Positions 32,844 to 39,765 of a stretch of DNA of 64,000 nucleotides are shown piece by piece (within the stretch, counting starts at the first letter, position 1; every line of letters starts with the position of its first letter). The notes under the pieces are model-generated. The model worked only from the letters and a program-made list of their open reading frames with translations. It ran no database searches and was not told the origin of the DNA. Origin of the DNA: DASXHZ01 sp036488085. Its GTDB lineage: Bacteria > Acidobacteriota > Thermoanaerobaculia > Gp7-AA8. Location: positions 62,001 to 126,000 of the forward strand of contig DASXHZ010000065.1 in assembly GCA_036488085.1 (NCBI GenBank). The letters run 5' to 3'. The position numbers and the translations under genes were made by a program.

Positions 32844-35605
32844 ACGTCGCCCTCCAACTGCTGCAGCAGCGTGCGAGGGTCGCGGAGCTGCGACACGGCG
32901 TACTTTTCCTCGGAGTCGTGCTTGGTCCGGCATGAGTGGTTCACCGGGCAGTACTTGCAGGAATTGAAGTCCTTCTCGTGCGGGAACGCCGGGAAACGGC
33001 CATTCGCGATCGCGCGCATGAAGATCGCGAGCGTCTCGATGAGCGCGGCGCGCTTCTCGCCGAGGTTGAAGGCGAAGCTCGCTGGCTTCACTTCGCCGCC
33101 CGCGAGCGGCTTGATGGCTCCGACGACGTTCGCCGGATCCGTCCCGAACGCCTCGGAGATCGCGTTTGCGTAAACCGCGAGCTGCAGCCGTACGCCGCGG
33201 TCGATCTTCTCCGCGAGGTTGACGTGCCGCAGCGCCTTGCCCGACTTGTAGTCGATGATCCGGATCCGCACGCCGTCCGAGTCGATTCGGTCGATGCGCC
33301 CGCGCTCGAATTTGTACTCGTACTGCTGGGGGCGAAAACTCGTCTCGAAGATGTCAGCGAGATCGCGGGCGACGAAGTCGCGGAGGATGCGCTTCGTCGC
33401 GCGCCGCTCGATGGCGCGGATGTTCTGGTTGAACGCCGGCGCATCGGTCTCGAACCGTTCGAACTCGGCGTCGATGGCGCGTTCCAGCCGCACGATCAGG
33501 TCGCGTGGCACTTCGGGCAGCGACTCGCTCGCGTTCGCGTAGTCGTCATCGCTCAGCGAGCGATAGAACGACTCGAGGATGCGGTGATCGATCGACCCCT
33601 TCTCGCGATGATGAATCTGCAGCTCCCGCTCCGGATCGTCGACGTCGAACGCGCCGAGGAGGTGCTTCATGAGGAACTTCTGCGGACACTCCCCGAAATC
33701 TTCGAGCGCGGTAGGGGAAGGCCGCGCATTCGCGAACCGCTCGAGCAGCGCCGGATCGTTGAGGAAGCCGTCGAAGGGACCGTTGGTGGCGGAGCGGACC
33801 AGGAGCTGGAGCTGGCGAGTGAGGTTTCGAGGTTCCGAGGTTGCGAGGTTGCGACGGTCCACCTCGTAACCTCGTAACCCCGTAACCCCACGGAAACTGA
33901 AGTTCTTCAGCAACGCCGCCTTCTCCTCCGGCCGCTGTTCGATCACAAAATTCTTCACCAACTGCGACGGCCGCAGCACCTTCCCGAAACCGTCGCTGCT
34001 CGAGAACGTGAACGTGATGTCGTCGGTCCCGTCGAAGAGGAGCTGGAAGAGGATGCGTTCCTCGTCGCGGCCGTCGCCGATCTCGCGGATGCCGAGGGTT
34101 CGGCGTTCGGAGTCGGGGAGGAGGGGATCCTCGGTGCGGCGCTGCGGGAACGAGTCGTCCTGCATTCGGACGGCGAAGAGATGGAGGAACGTCCGGCCGC
34201 GGAACTTCATGACGTCGCCGATCCAGACCGCGTCGCGCGCTCCGCTGCCTTCGATCGATTCGTTCTCGATGGCGTCGAGGAGTGCCGCGGCATCGAACGT
34301 CGTCCGCATCGCGTCGGCGCGACGGAAGAGGTCCGCGATCGTCTCGACACGTTCGAATGCGGCGAGGTCGACCTCCGCCTCGATCCTGAAACGCGACGCG
34401 ATATTCGTCAGCCACGCGCTCCACTCGCTCCCTCGCTTCGTGCCTTCCGGCGCAATTGCCTCGACCTCGGCGACGAGCGCGATGTAGTCCTCAATTTCGC
34501 GCGTCGTTTTGCGGCGAGCCGCCTTCAGGTCGCTGCTCGTGCCGCCCGCGATCCTCTTCGCCCGCGTCTCCCGGTCCGCCGCGTCGACGTTGATCCGCGT
34601 CTCGAACCGGATCCCGTCGCGCACGAGCTCCAGCACCTCGCCGCGCGGGAACCCGCGCTCGCGAATCCGCAACAGCGAAGCGGCCGCCCGGCCGAGGCGA
34701 TGCGCAAGCAGCGGCGTCTCCTCGGCGCGCGACAGCGGAAACGTCGCGTGGCGATGAAACAGATGCAGGTCGTACTCGTTGAGCGCCCGCGTGACGATCC
34801 CGATCTCTCGAGGAGCCACACCATTGGCAATCAGCCCTTCGATCGACGCGCAAACCTCACGAATCTCGACGTCCCGACGCTCGTACTCGACGAGTTGCCA
34901 GGTAGCCTGGTTGCCAGGTTGCCCCTCAGATGCTGCGGCAACCTGGCAACCGGGCAACCCGGCAACCTTCGTCACCAAAGCTTGCGCAAACGGTTCGTCG
35001 CTCGGAACGAAGATGCCGACCACCTTCCCCGCCTGCGCCAGCGCATCCACCAGCGCCCACTGCGCCCCCGTCATGTCGTAAAACCCGGCGACGATCTGCG
35101 GCTTCACCGACGAGACATCTCGTGCCGCAAACGAAAGCAAGTCCGCGGGATCGATCGCGCCGAGGGTGGCGATCAGCTTCTCGTACTCTGCAAACGCACG
35201 CGCAACCGGGCCGCGTCGCAGGCGAACAGACGACAGCGAAACCGCGCTATCCCGCATATCGCGATACGACCGCTCCAACATCGCGGCGATCCCGCGCGTC
35301 GCCATCAGCGGATCAGGGACATTGCGCACGGCGGTGCGCATGGCGAGCCGCCGCTCGCCGTCCGAGGCGACACGGCGGCGCACGATCCGCCGCGCAAGTT
35401 CGTCGATCGTTTGCAACTGCAGTCCGGCCGAGTCGCCCACCTCGCGCGCGATCGCGTCCGCGACCCCGCCCGACGCCACGATCACCTCGAAAGGCCACGG
35501 AGAGAGCGGATCTGCGCTCTGCGCCCTGCTGTCTGCTAACAAAGCGGCCACACGCGCAGCAATGTCGCGATAACGCGCAAATTGTAGGGAGAACGCGGGG
35601 GGCAT
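32840..35605 (-). CDS. addB: AddB-like helicase-fold/PD-(D/E)XK nuclease with two repeat-derived insertions
   Basis: 921 residues. The N-terminal helicase fold lacks a Walker A lysine (VIVASGGVADAIAREVG where a GKT/S loop would lie), so ATPase activity is unlikely. The C-terminal nuclease has IRIIDYKSGKALR. Fe-S staple cysteines are visible as FGECPQKF and, near the end, CKYCPVNHSC. It acts with AddA, whose TTG start overlaps this stop. Residues about 213-237 (AGLPGCQVAAASEGQPGNQA) and 573-595 (VTGLRGYEVDRRNLATSEP) are encoded by palindromic repeat elements of two different families. Confidence 0.9.
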   Translation of the reverse strand: MPPAFSLQFARYRDIAARVAALLADSRAQSADPLSPWPFEVIVASGGVADAIAREVGDSAGLQLQTIDELARRIVRRRVASDGERRLAMRTAVRNVPDPLMATRGIAAMLERSYRDMRDSAVSLSSVRLRRGPVARAFAEYEKLIATLGAIDPADLLSFAARDVSSVKPQIVAGFYDMTGAQWALVDALAQAGKVVGIFVPSDEPFAQALVTKVAGLPGCQVAAASEGQPGNQATWQLVEYERRDVEIREVCASIEGLIANGVAPREIGIVTRALNEYDLHLFHRHATFPLSRAEETPLLAHRLGRAAASLLRIRERGFPRGEVLELVRDGIRFETRINVDAADRETRAKRIAGGTSSDLKAARRKTTREIEDYIALVAEVEAIAPEGTKRGSEWSAWLTNIASRFRIEAEVDLAAFERVETIADLFRRADAMRTTFDAAALLDAIENESIEGSGARDAVWIGDVMKFRGRTFLHLFAVRMQDDSFPQRRTEDPLLPDSERRTLGIREIGDGRDEERILFQLLFDGTDDITFTFSSSDGFGKVLRPSQLVKNFVIEQRPEEKAALLKNFSFRGVTGLRGYEVDRRNLATSEPRNLTRQLQLLVRSATNGPFDGFLNDPALLERFANARPSPTALEDFGECPQKFLMKHLLGAFDVDDPERELQIHHREKGSIDHRILESFYRSLSDDDYANASESLPEVPRDLIVRLERAIDAEFERFETDAPAFNQNIRAIERRATKRILRDFVARDLADIFETSFRPQQYEYKFERGRIDRIDSDGVRIRIIDYKSGKALRHVNLAEKIDRGVRLQLAVYANAISEAFGTDPANVVGAIKPLAGGEVKPASFAFNLGEKRAALIETLAIFMRAIANGRFPAFPHEKDFNSCKYCPVNHSCRTKHDSEEKYAVSQLRDPRTLLQQLEGDV
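33821..33889. repeat. palindromic element (GGTTACGAGG family) inside addB
   Basis: A left arm of iterated GAGGTTTCGAGGTTCCGAGG plus GTTGCGAGGTTGCG (33821-33855) faces CACCTCGTAACCTCGTAACC plus CCGTAACCCC (33860-33889). It is translated within AddB. The same motif is found between genes at 39699-39761, so this is a dispersed family. The 69-base span is a multiple of three. Confidence 0.82.
34894..34967. repeat. palindromic element (GGTTGCCAGG family) inside addB
   Basis: GTTGCCAGGTAGCCTGGTTG and CCAGGTTGC (34894-34922) are opposed by GCGGCAACCTGGCAACCGGG and CAACCCGGCAACC (34935-34967). It is translated in frame in the N-terminal half of AddB. The arms are internally repetitive (GGTTGCC units), a style shared with the ctaA element. 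Confidence 0.78.
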
Positions 35606-35688
35606 TAGTTATTCAAATTGTACGCGAGGCCGCCCGGCATTGATCTGGCAATCTCCGCAGTCGCGAATGTGGATAATCGCCGCGCACC
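35606..35688. promoter_or_regulatory. divergent intergenic region of addB and the VanZ-like gene
   Basis: 83 bases separate the two oppositely directed starts, so promoters for both strands should lie here. On the minus strand a TACAAT hexamer lies about 14 bases before the addB ATG, but no convincing -35 box is at the right distance. The stretch is more AT-rich than its surroundings. Confidence 0.35.
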
Positions 35689-36105
35689 ATGGGCAAACGG
35701 GAAGTGCGAGTCGTCGTCGTCCGGAAACCGGTCACGATCGCGCTCCTCGTCATCGTCAGCATCGCGATGCTCTCGCTGGTGTACGGCCTCTCCGGCCACG
35801 CCTTCGTGAGGGCGGAGCGATCGATCATCGACATCATCGCGCTCGATGCCGCGAACACGATCCTCTTCATCCCATGGGGATTCCTTGCGTTCATCGCCCT
35901 CTCGCCGAAACGGCCGCGCGCGATGACGTACGCGCTCACGGTCGTTTGCGGCGCGCTCTTTGCGCTCGTCGTGGCTGCGTGGCAATCCACGCTGCCGGCC
36001 CCTGTGACGGCCTATCCCGACACGATATGGAACGTGATCGGTACCTTCCTCGGCGCGATCGCCGCGCACCTGCGCAAGAGCGTGCGCATTCGATTCCAGA
36101 TCTGA
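35689..36105 (+). CDS. VanZ-like membrane protein
   Basis: 138 residues, four helices. DAANTILFIPWGFLAFIAL and the later YPDTIWNVIGTFLGAIAA match the VanZ-like domain pattern (NxxLFxPxG and DxxxNxxGxxxG). In enterococci VanZ gives low teicoplanin resistance; most homologues are uncharacterised. It is followed by a receiver gene after 10 bases. Confidence 0.82.
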   Translation: MGKREVRVVVVRKPVTIALLVIVSIAMLSLVYGLSGHAFVRAERSIIDIIALDAANTILFIPWGFLAFIALSPKRPRAMTYALTVVCGALFALVVAAWQSTLPAPVTAYPDTIWNVIGTFLGAIAAHLRKSVRIRFQI

Positions 36106-36115
36106 GGAGCCGCCG

Positions 36116-36475
36116 ATGATTCTCGTCGTCGAAGACGACCCGCACGTGGCGCGCCTCATCGCGCTGGTGCTCGAACGCAACGGGCAGAAGACCGAGATCG
36201 TGGCGGACGGCCAGTCGGCATTCGCACGCGCGAAGGAGCTGCAGCCCTCGATGATCTTCGCCGACCTCACCATCAAAGGGATGGCCGGAGACGTCCTCTG
36301 CGCCCGTCTCAAGTCCGAGCCCGAGACGAAGGGCATCCCCTACGTCGTCGTCTCCGGCGACAGCGACATCGTCGAAAAAGCGCGCCGATGCGGCGCCGAC
36401 GACCACCTCGGCAAACCTTTTGAATTCGAGGACCTGGTCGATCTCGTGAAGAAATATGCAAGAGCTAAAGGCTGA
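36116..36475 (+). CDS. single-domain response regulator
   Basis: 119 residues, a full receiver: acidic pocket E6/D7/D8 (LVVEDDPHVARL), phospho-acceptor D50 (IFADLTIKGM), switch serine in VVVSGDSD and Lys in HLGKPFEFED. A GAGGAG ribosome-binding site precedes the ATG. It has no output domain and no adjacent histidine kinase in this window. It overlaps the next gene by 20 bases, so the two probably work together. Confidence 0.93.
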   Translation: MILVVEDDPHVARLIALVLERNGQKTEIVADGQSAFARAKELQPSMIFADLTIKGMAGDVLCARLKSEPETKGIPYVVVSGDSDIVEKARRCGADDHLGKPFEFEDLVDLVKKYARAKG

Positions 36476-37076
36476 GAAGCCGGCCGAGTCGCCGGAAGGC
36501 ACCGACGTCGTCACGCGTCTCATGGCGCGGCTGGCCGAGGAAGGGTTCACCACCGATCAGTCCCCGGAGGAGTGGGAAGAATTCGGCGAGATCATCTTCA
36601 AGCGCGACGAGAAGATCTCCATCGCGGCCGGAGAGACGGTCTTCATCTTCACCCGCATCCCCGAGCTCAACGAGCGCATCCTTCGCCAGACCTCGGACTC
36701 GGTCGTTCATACGTACGCCGCGAAGAACATCCAGCAGAAGGCGCTCTCCGTCCTGCAGTCGACGACCGTCTACCACTGCCTCGTCTGCACCACCGAGCAG
36801 CCGTACAGCGAGATGCTCGACCACTACGTCATCCGCCGCGGCGGCGCCACGTTCATCCCGGTGATCATGGTCCCCGAGATCAATCAGGCGCTCTACCCGC
36901 AGCTCGACGAAGGCGTCGGCACCGTCCGCCCGCGCATCGACTACCTGCAGTACCTCCTCGGCGAGCGCCGCGAGCCGGTCAACATGCACCGCACGACCGT
37001 CCAGGCGTTCTACGTCTCGATCGCCGTCGTCGCCTTCCTCCTGATCGCGATCGGCTTCTCGTTCGTGATGCACTGA
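36456..37076 (+). CDS. tail-anchored protein of unknown function
   Basis: 206 residues: a soluble domain of about 180 residues and a single hydrophobic helix at the very C-terminus (FYVSIAVVAFLLIAIGFSFV), so it should sit in the inner membrane with its bulk in the cytosol. A CLVC pair lies near residue 110 in YHCLVCTTEQPYSEM. I recognise no family. Overlap by 20 bases with the receiver gene suggests coupled expression and perhaps interaction. Confidence 0.82.
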   Translation: MQELKAEKPAESPEGTDVVTRLMARLAEEGFTTDQSPEEWEEFGEIIFKRDEKISIAAGETVFIFTRIPELNERILRQTSDSVVHTYAAKNIQQKALSVLQSTTVYHCLVCTTEQPYSEMLDHYVIRRGGATFIPVIMVPEINQALYPQLDEGVGTVRPRIDYLQYLLGERREPVNMHRTTVQAFYVSIAVVAFLLIAIGFSFVMH

Positions 37077-37083
37077 TTTTGAC

Positions 37084-37179
37084 TTTATCCCGAGCGCAGC
37101 GAGGGATCAGTGGAGCATCTCGCGAGGAATGAGGTTTGGGCGAAATGCTCCAATGATCCCCCGCTACGCTCGGGATAAA
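37084..37179. repeat. 35-bp-arm palindromic element (TTTATCCCGAGCG family)
   Basis: TTTATCCCGAGCGCAGCGAG and following at 37084-37118 and, inverted, ATGCTCCAATGATCC through GCTCGGGATAAA at 37145-37179 agree at about 32 of 35 positions. It fills the 111-base gap between the tail-anchored protein gene and the ClpX-like gene. It may form a terminator-like hairpin, though there is no T tract. Confidence 0.85.
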
Positions 37180-37187
37180 CTGAGAAA

Positions 37188-38234
37188 GTGCCGGCCCCCC
37201 TCCGCCCCCGCGACGTGTACGAGTCGCTCAAGAAGATCGTCGTCGGCCAGGACGAAGTGCTCCGCGAGATCGCGGTCGCGATCGTAAAGCATCTCGTCGG
37301 GCAGCCGGCGCCGAACATCCTGCTGATCGGAAACTCCGGCTCCGGCAAGACCACGATCATGCGGGCCGTCGAGCAGTACCTGTCGACGCTCCCGACCCTC
37401 GGCGAAGCGAACGTCGTCCGCATCAACGCTAACGTTCTAGCCGAGGAGCACACGGGGTACGGGAAGGCCGTACTGGGCCGGCTGTACGTGAATGCACGCA
37501 AGCTCTTCGGCGCGAATGCGAAGCGCGAAGACCTCCTCCGCAGCGTCTCGCACGGCATCGTCTTCATCGACGAGGTCGACAAAATCCGCGCGAACGTAGG
37601 CCGCGAGCCGAACGTCCGCGGCATCGTCGCGCAGGAAGCGCTCCTGACGCTGATGGAGAACGAGAACGTCGAGTTCGAGGCGGACGGCGAGATCCTCAGC
37701 GTCAACTCCTCGCAGATCCTCTTCGTCGCCGGCGGCGCGTTCGAGGAGCTTTACGACGCCGTGCTCCGCCGCGCCACCATCGGCCAGGACACGCAGCCGA
37801 TGAAGCCGGTGGTCGTCGTCTCGGCGTCGGGCGAAGTGCGCGAGGAGCTGCCGTTCCACCTGCGCGAGTACCTCAAGTACGACGACCTCTTTCGCTACGG
37901 CATGACGCCGCAGTTCGCTTCGCGATTCGAGTCGATCGTGGTGCTGAACGACCTCGCCGAGTCCGACCTCGCACGGATTTTCGTCGAGCCGGACGGATCG
38001 ATCTTCCGTACCTCGCGCGACTACTTCGCCCGCTTCGGCATCGACCTCCAGATCACGCGCGGCGCGCTCGTCGCCATCGCGTGGGAAGCCTCCCGCCAGA
38101 AACGCCTCGGCGCCCGCGCGTTGCGCGAGACCTTCCGCCGCATCATCCGCGGCCTCGAGTTCGACCCCGATGGCAGCAAGAAGACGATCACCATCGACGA
38201 GGAAATAGTGGGGAACGTCATACGCCACCAGTGA
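37188..38234 (+). CDS. ClpX-like AAA+ ATPase without zinc-binding domain
   Basis: 348 residues from GTG. Walker A LIGNSGSGKTT (about 46-56), Walker B GIVFIDEVDKI, sensor-2 region GARALRETFRRIIRG, and the ClpX-like start (YESLKKIVVGQDEVLREIAV). Compared with ClpX (about 420 residues) it lacks the N-terminal zinc domain, an IGF-type ClpP-docking loop is not visible, and the pore loop reads HTGYGKAVL in place of GYVGED. It may be a stand-alone unfoldase or remodeller rather than a protease partner (inference). Flanked on both sides by palindromic elements. Confidence 0.85.
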   Translation: MPAPLRPRDVYESLKKIVVGQDEVLREIAVAIVKHLVGQPAPNILLIGNSGSGKTTIMRAVEQYLSTLPTLGEANVVRINANVLAEEHTGYGKAVLGRLYVNARKLFGANAKREDLLRSVSHGIVFIDEVDKIRANVGREPNVRGIVAQEALLTLMENENVEFEADGEILSVNSSQILFVAGGAFEELYDAVLRRATIGQDTQPMKPVVVVSASGEVREELPFHLREYLKYDDLFRYGMTPQFASRFESIVVLNDLAESDLARIFVEPDGSIFRTSRDYFARFGIDLQITRGALVAIAWEASRQKRLGARALRETFRRIIRGLEFDPDGSKKTITIDEEIVGNVIRHQ

Positions 38235-38237
38235 TGC

Positions 38238-38317
38238 CGTTACTCGTGATTCGTTACTCGTTATTCGAGTCGGGCAGGGGTGAAGGCCGAGTAACGAATA
38301 ACGAGTAACGAGTAACG
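38238..38317. repeat. palindromic element (GTTACTCG family) between clpX-like gene and ftsY
   Basis: CGTTACTCGTGATTCGTTAC followed by TCGTTATTCGAG (left arm, to about 38269) is mirrored by CGAGTAACGAATAACGAGTA and ACGAGTAACG (38288-38317). The arms are built of 7-8 base direct repeats. It occupies most of the gap between the ClpX-like gene stop and ftsY. Confidence 0.82.
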
Positions 38318-38330
38318 CTTTCATAACGCC

Positions 38331-39260
38331 ATGGCTGAAAAGAAATCACTCTTCGACAAGCTCAAACGCGGCTTGTTCATGACCCACACCGAGATCATCG
38401 AGAAGGTGAAGGAGTCGATGACTCCCGACCTCCCGATCGATCAATCCGCGCTCGACGGCCTCGAGGAAGGCCTTCTCGGCGCTGACGTCGGTGCGGAACT
38501 GACGATGTCGCTCGTCGGGCGCCTGGAGCAGCGCGTCCGCGACGAGAAGATCACGAACATGGACCGCCTCACGCAGGTGATCCGCGAGGAGACCCGCGCT
38601 CTCATTCCGCGCCGTGAGACGCAGACGATCGACGTCAGCGGCGCCAAGCCGTTCGTCATCCTCGTCGTCGGCGTCAATGGCACCGGCAAGACGACCACCA
38701 TCGCAAAGCTCGCGACCCGCTGGAAGAACGAAGGGAAGACCGTCCTCCTCGGCGCCGCCGACACCTTCCGCGCCGCCGCCATCGAGCAGCTTCAGATGTG
38801 GGCCGACCGCATCGGCGTGCAGATGATCAAGCACAAGGCGGGGAGCGATCCCGGCGCCGTCGCGCACGACACCATCACCGCCGCGAAGTCGCGCGGCGCC
38901 GACGTCGTCCTCATCGACACCGCCGGCCGCCTGCACAACAAGTCACACCTGATGCAGGAGCTGACCAAGATCCGCCGCGTGATCGAGAAAGAGCTCCCCG
39001 GCGCCCCGCACGAGACGCTCCTCGTCATCGACGGCACCACCGGCCAGAACGGCGTCAGTCAAGCCGCCGCTTTCCTCGAAGCCGCCAAAGTCACCGGCAT
39101 GATCGTCACCAAACTCGACGGCACCGCCAAAGGCGGCGTCATCCTCTCGATCATGCGCCAGTTCGACATCCCCGTGAAATTCATCGGCGTCGGCGAAGCC
39201 GCCGACGACCTCATCCCCTTCGACCCCAGCGCGTACGTGGATACGCTGTTCGAAGCGTGA
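38331..39260 (+). CDS. ftsY: signal recognition particle receptor FtsY
   Basis: 309 residues: N domain (about 15-85, four-helix bundle) and SRP-type GTPase G domain with GVNGTGKTTT (G1), DTFRAAAIEQ, DTAGR (G3), TKLDGTAKGG (G4) and GVGEAADDL (G5). It receives SRP-ribosome complexes at the inner membrane. The acidic A domain found in enterobacterial FtsY is absent, leaving a short N-terminal helix (SLFDKLKRGL) as the likely lipid contact. Confidence 0.97.
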   Translation: MAEKKSLFDKLKRGLFMTHTEIIEKVKESMTPDLPIDQSALDGLEEGLLGADVGAELTMSLVGRLEQRVRDEKITNMDRLTQVIREETRALIPRRETQTIDVSGAKPFVILVVGVNGTGKTTTIAKLATRWKNEGKTVLLGAADTFRAAAIEQLQMWADRIGVQMIKHKAGSDPGAVAHDTITAAKSRGADVVLIDTAGRLHNKSHLMQELTKIRRVIEKELPGAPHETLLVIDGTTGQNGVSQAAAFLEAAKVTGMIVTKLDGTAKGGVILSIMRQFDIPVKFIGVGEAADDLIPFDPSAYVDTLFEA

Positions 39261-39261
39261 T

Positions 39262-39340
39262 TCTGTGTAGCGCCGCCGACTCGGCGGCGGGCTCCACGGA
39301 TCGTGGTTAACACGCCGCCGAGTCGACGGCGCTGCACAGG
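39262..39340. repeat. palindromic element of the addA family, intergenic copy between ftsY and ferredoxin gene
   Basis: TCTGTGTAGCGCCGCCGACT starts the left arm (39262-39289); the right arm CGCCGCCGAGTCGACGG and CGCTGCACAGG ends at 39340. The arms are those of the two addA insertions, but the loop is longer, for a 79-base total, not a multiple of three. It lies between two convergent genes and could serve as a bidirectional terminator there. Confidence 0.9.
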
Positions 39341-39344
39341 GTCG

Positions 39345-39698
39345 TTATTCGCCCTTGCGCTGCGCCTTGCTCCCACCGCCGGCGAACTCGTCGTACGCGA
39401 GTTGCAGGTCATCGCGCCGGGGGCCGTCGCCCATTTCGCCGCGGTACACCTCCGCCGCGAGGTCGCGGGTGAGGTGGGAGTAGACGACGTGGTCGGGTTC
39501 GACGAGGATGTTCGGGCCGTGGTCGCACAAGTCCAGGCACGAAGTCGCCAGCACGCGGACCGTCGGCTTGCGGCCGGCCTGTTTGTTCACATCCTTCAGC
39601 AGGTCGCGGATGTTCGAGCCGCACTCGATGCCGCGCGTTTCGGCGTTGCATCGGGGGCCGGTGCAGGCGAGGAAGAGTTTGTCGTAGGGGACTCTCAT
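39345..39698 (-). CDS. thioredoxin-like [2Fe-2S] ferredoxin
   Basis: 117 residues. The fold and cysteines CTGPRC (near 12-17) and CLDLCDHGPN (54-63) are those of the thioredoxin-like [2Fe-2S] ferredoxins, also found as NuoE-related domains. The motif HVVYSHLTRD near the C-terminus is typical for the family. Cytosolic electron carrier; partner unknown. A palindromic element begins one base upstream of its start codon, and the pgm gene precedes it. Confidence 0.9.
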   Translation of the reverse strand: MRVPYDKLFLACTGPRCNAETRGIECGSNIRDLLKDVNKQAGRKPTVRVLATSCLDLCDHGPNILVEPDHVVYSHLTRDLAAEVYRGEMGDGPRRDDLQLAYDEFAGGGSKAQRKGE

Positions 39699-39761
39699 GA
39701 GGTTGCGCGGTTACGAGGTTGCGAGGTCTCAGTAACCTCGTAACCACGCAACCTCGTAACC
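39699..39761. repeat. palindromic element (GGTTACGAGG family), intergenic copy
   Basis: GAGGTTGCGCGGTTACGAGG and TTGCGAGGT (39699-39727) against AACCTCGTAACCACGCAACC and TCGTAACC (39733-39761). Same family as the in-frame addB copy at 33821. It occupies the whole gap between the phosphohexomutase stop (39766) and the ferredoxin start (39698), so the ferredoxin ribosome-binding site must lie within the element. Confidence 0.85.
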
Positions 39762-39765
39762 CCAA

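Noticed and set aside
34181..35539. Long plus-strand open frame opposite addB
   Set aside because: Antisense shadow with arginine/aspartate-rich, unstructured translation.
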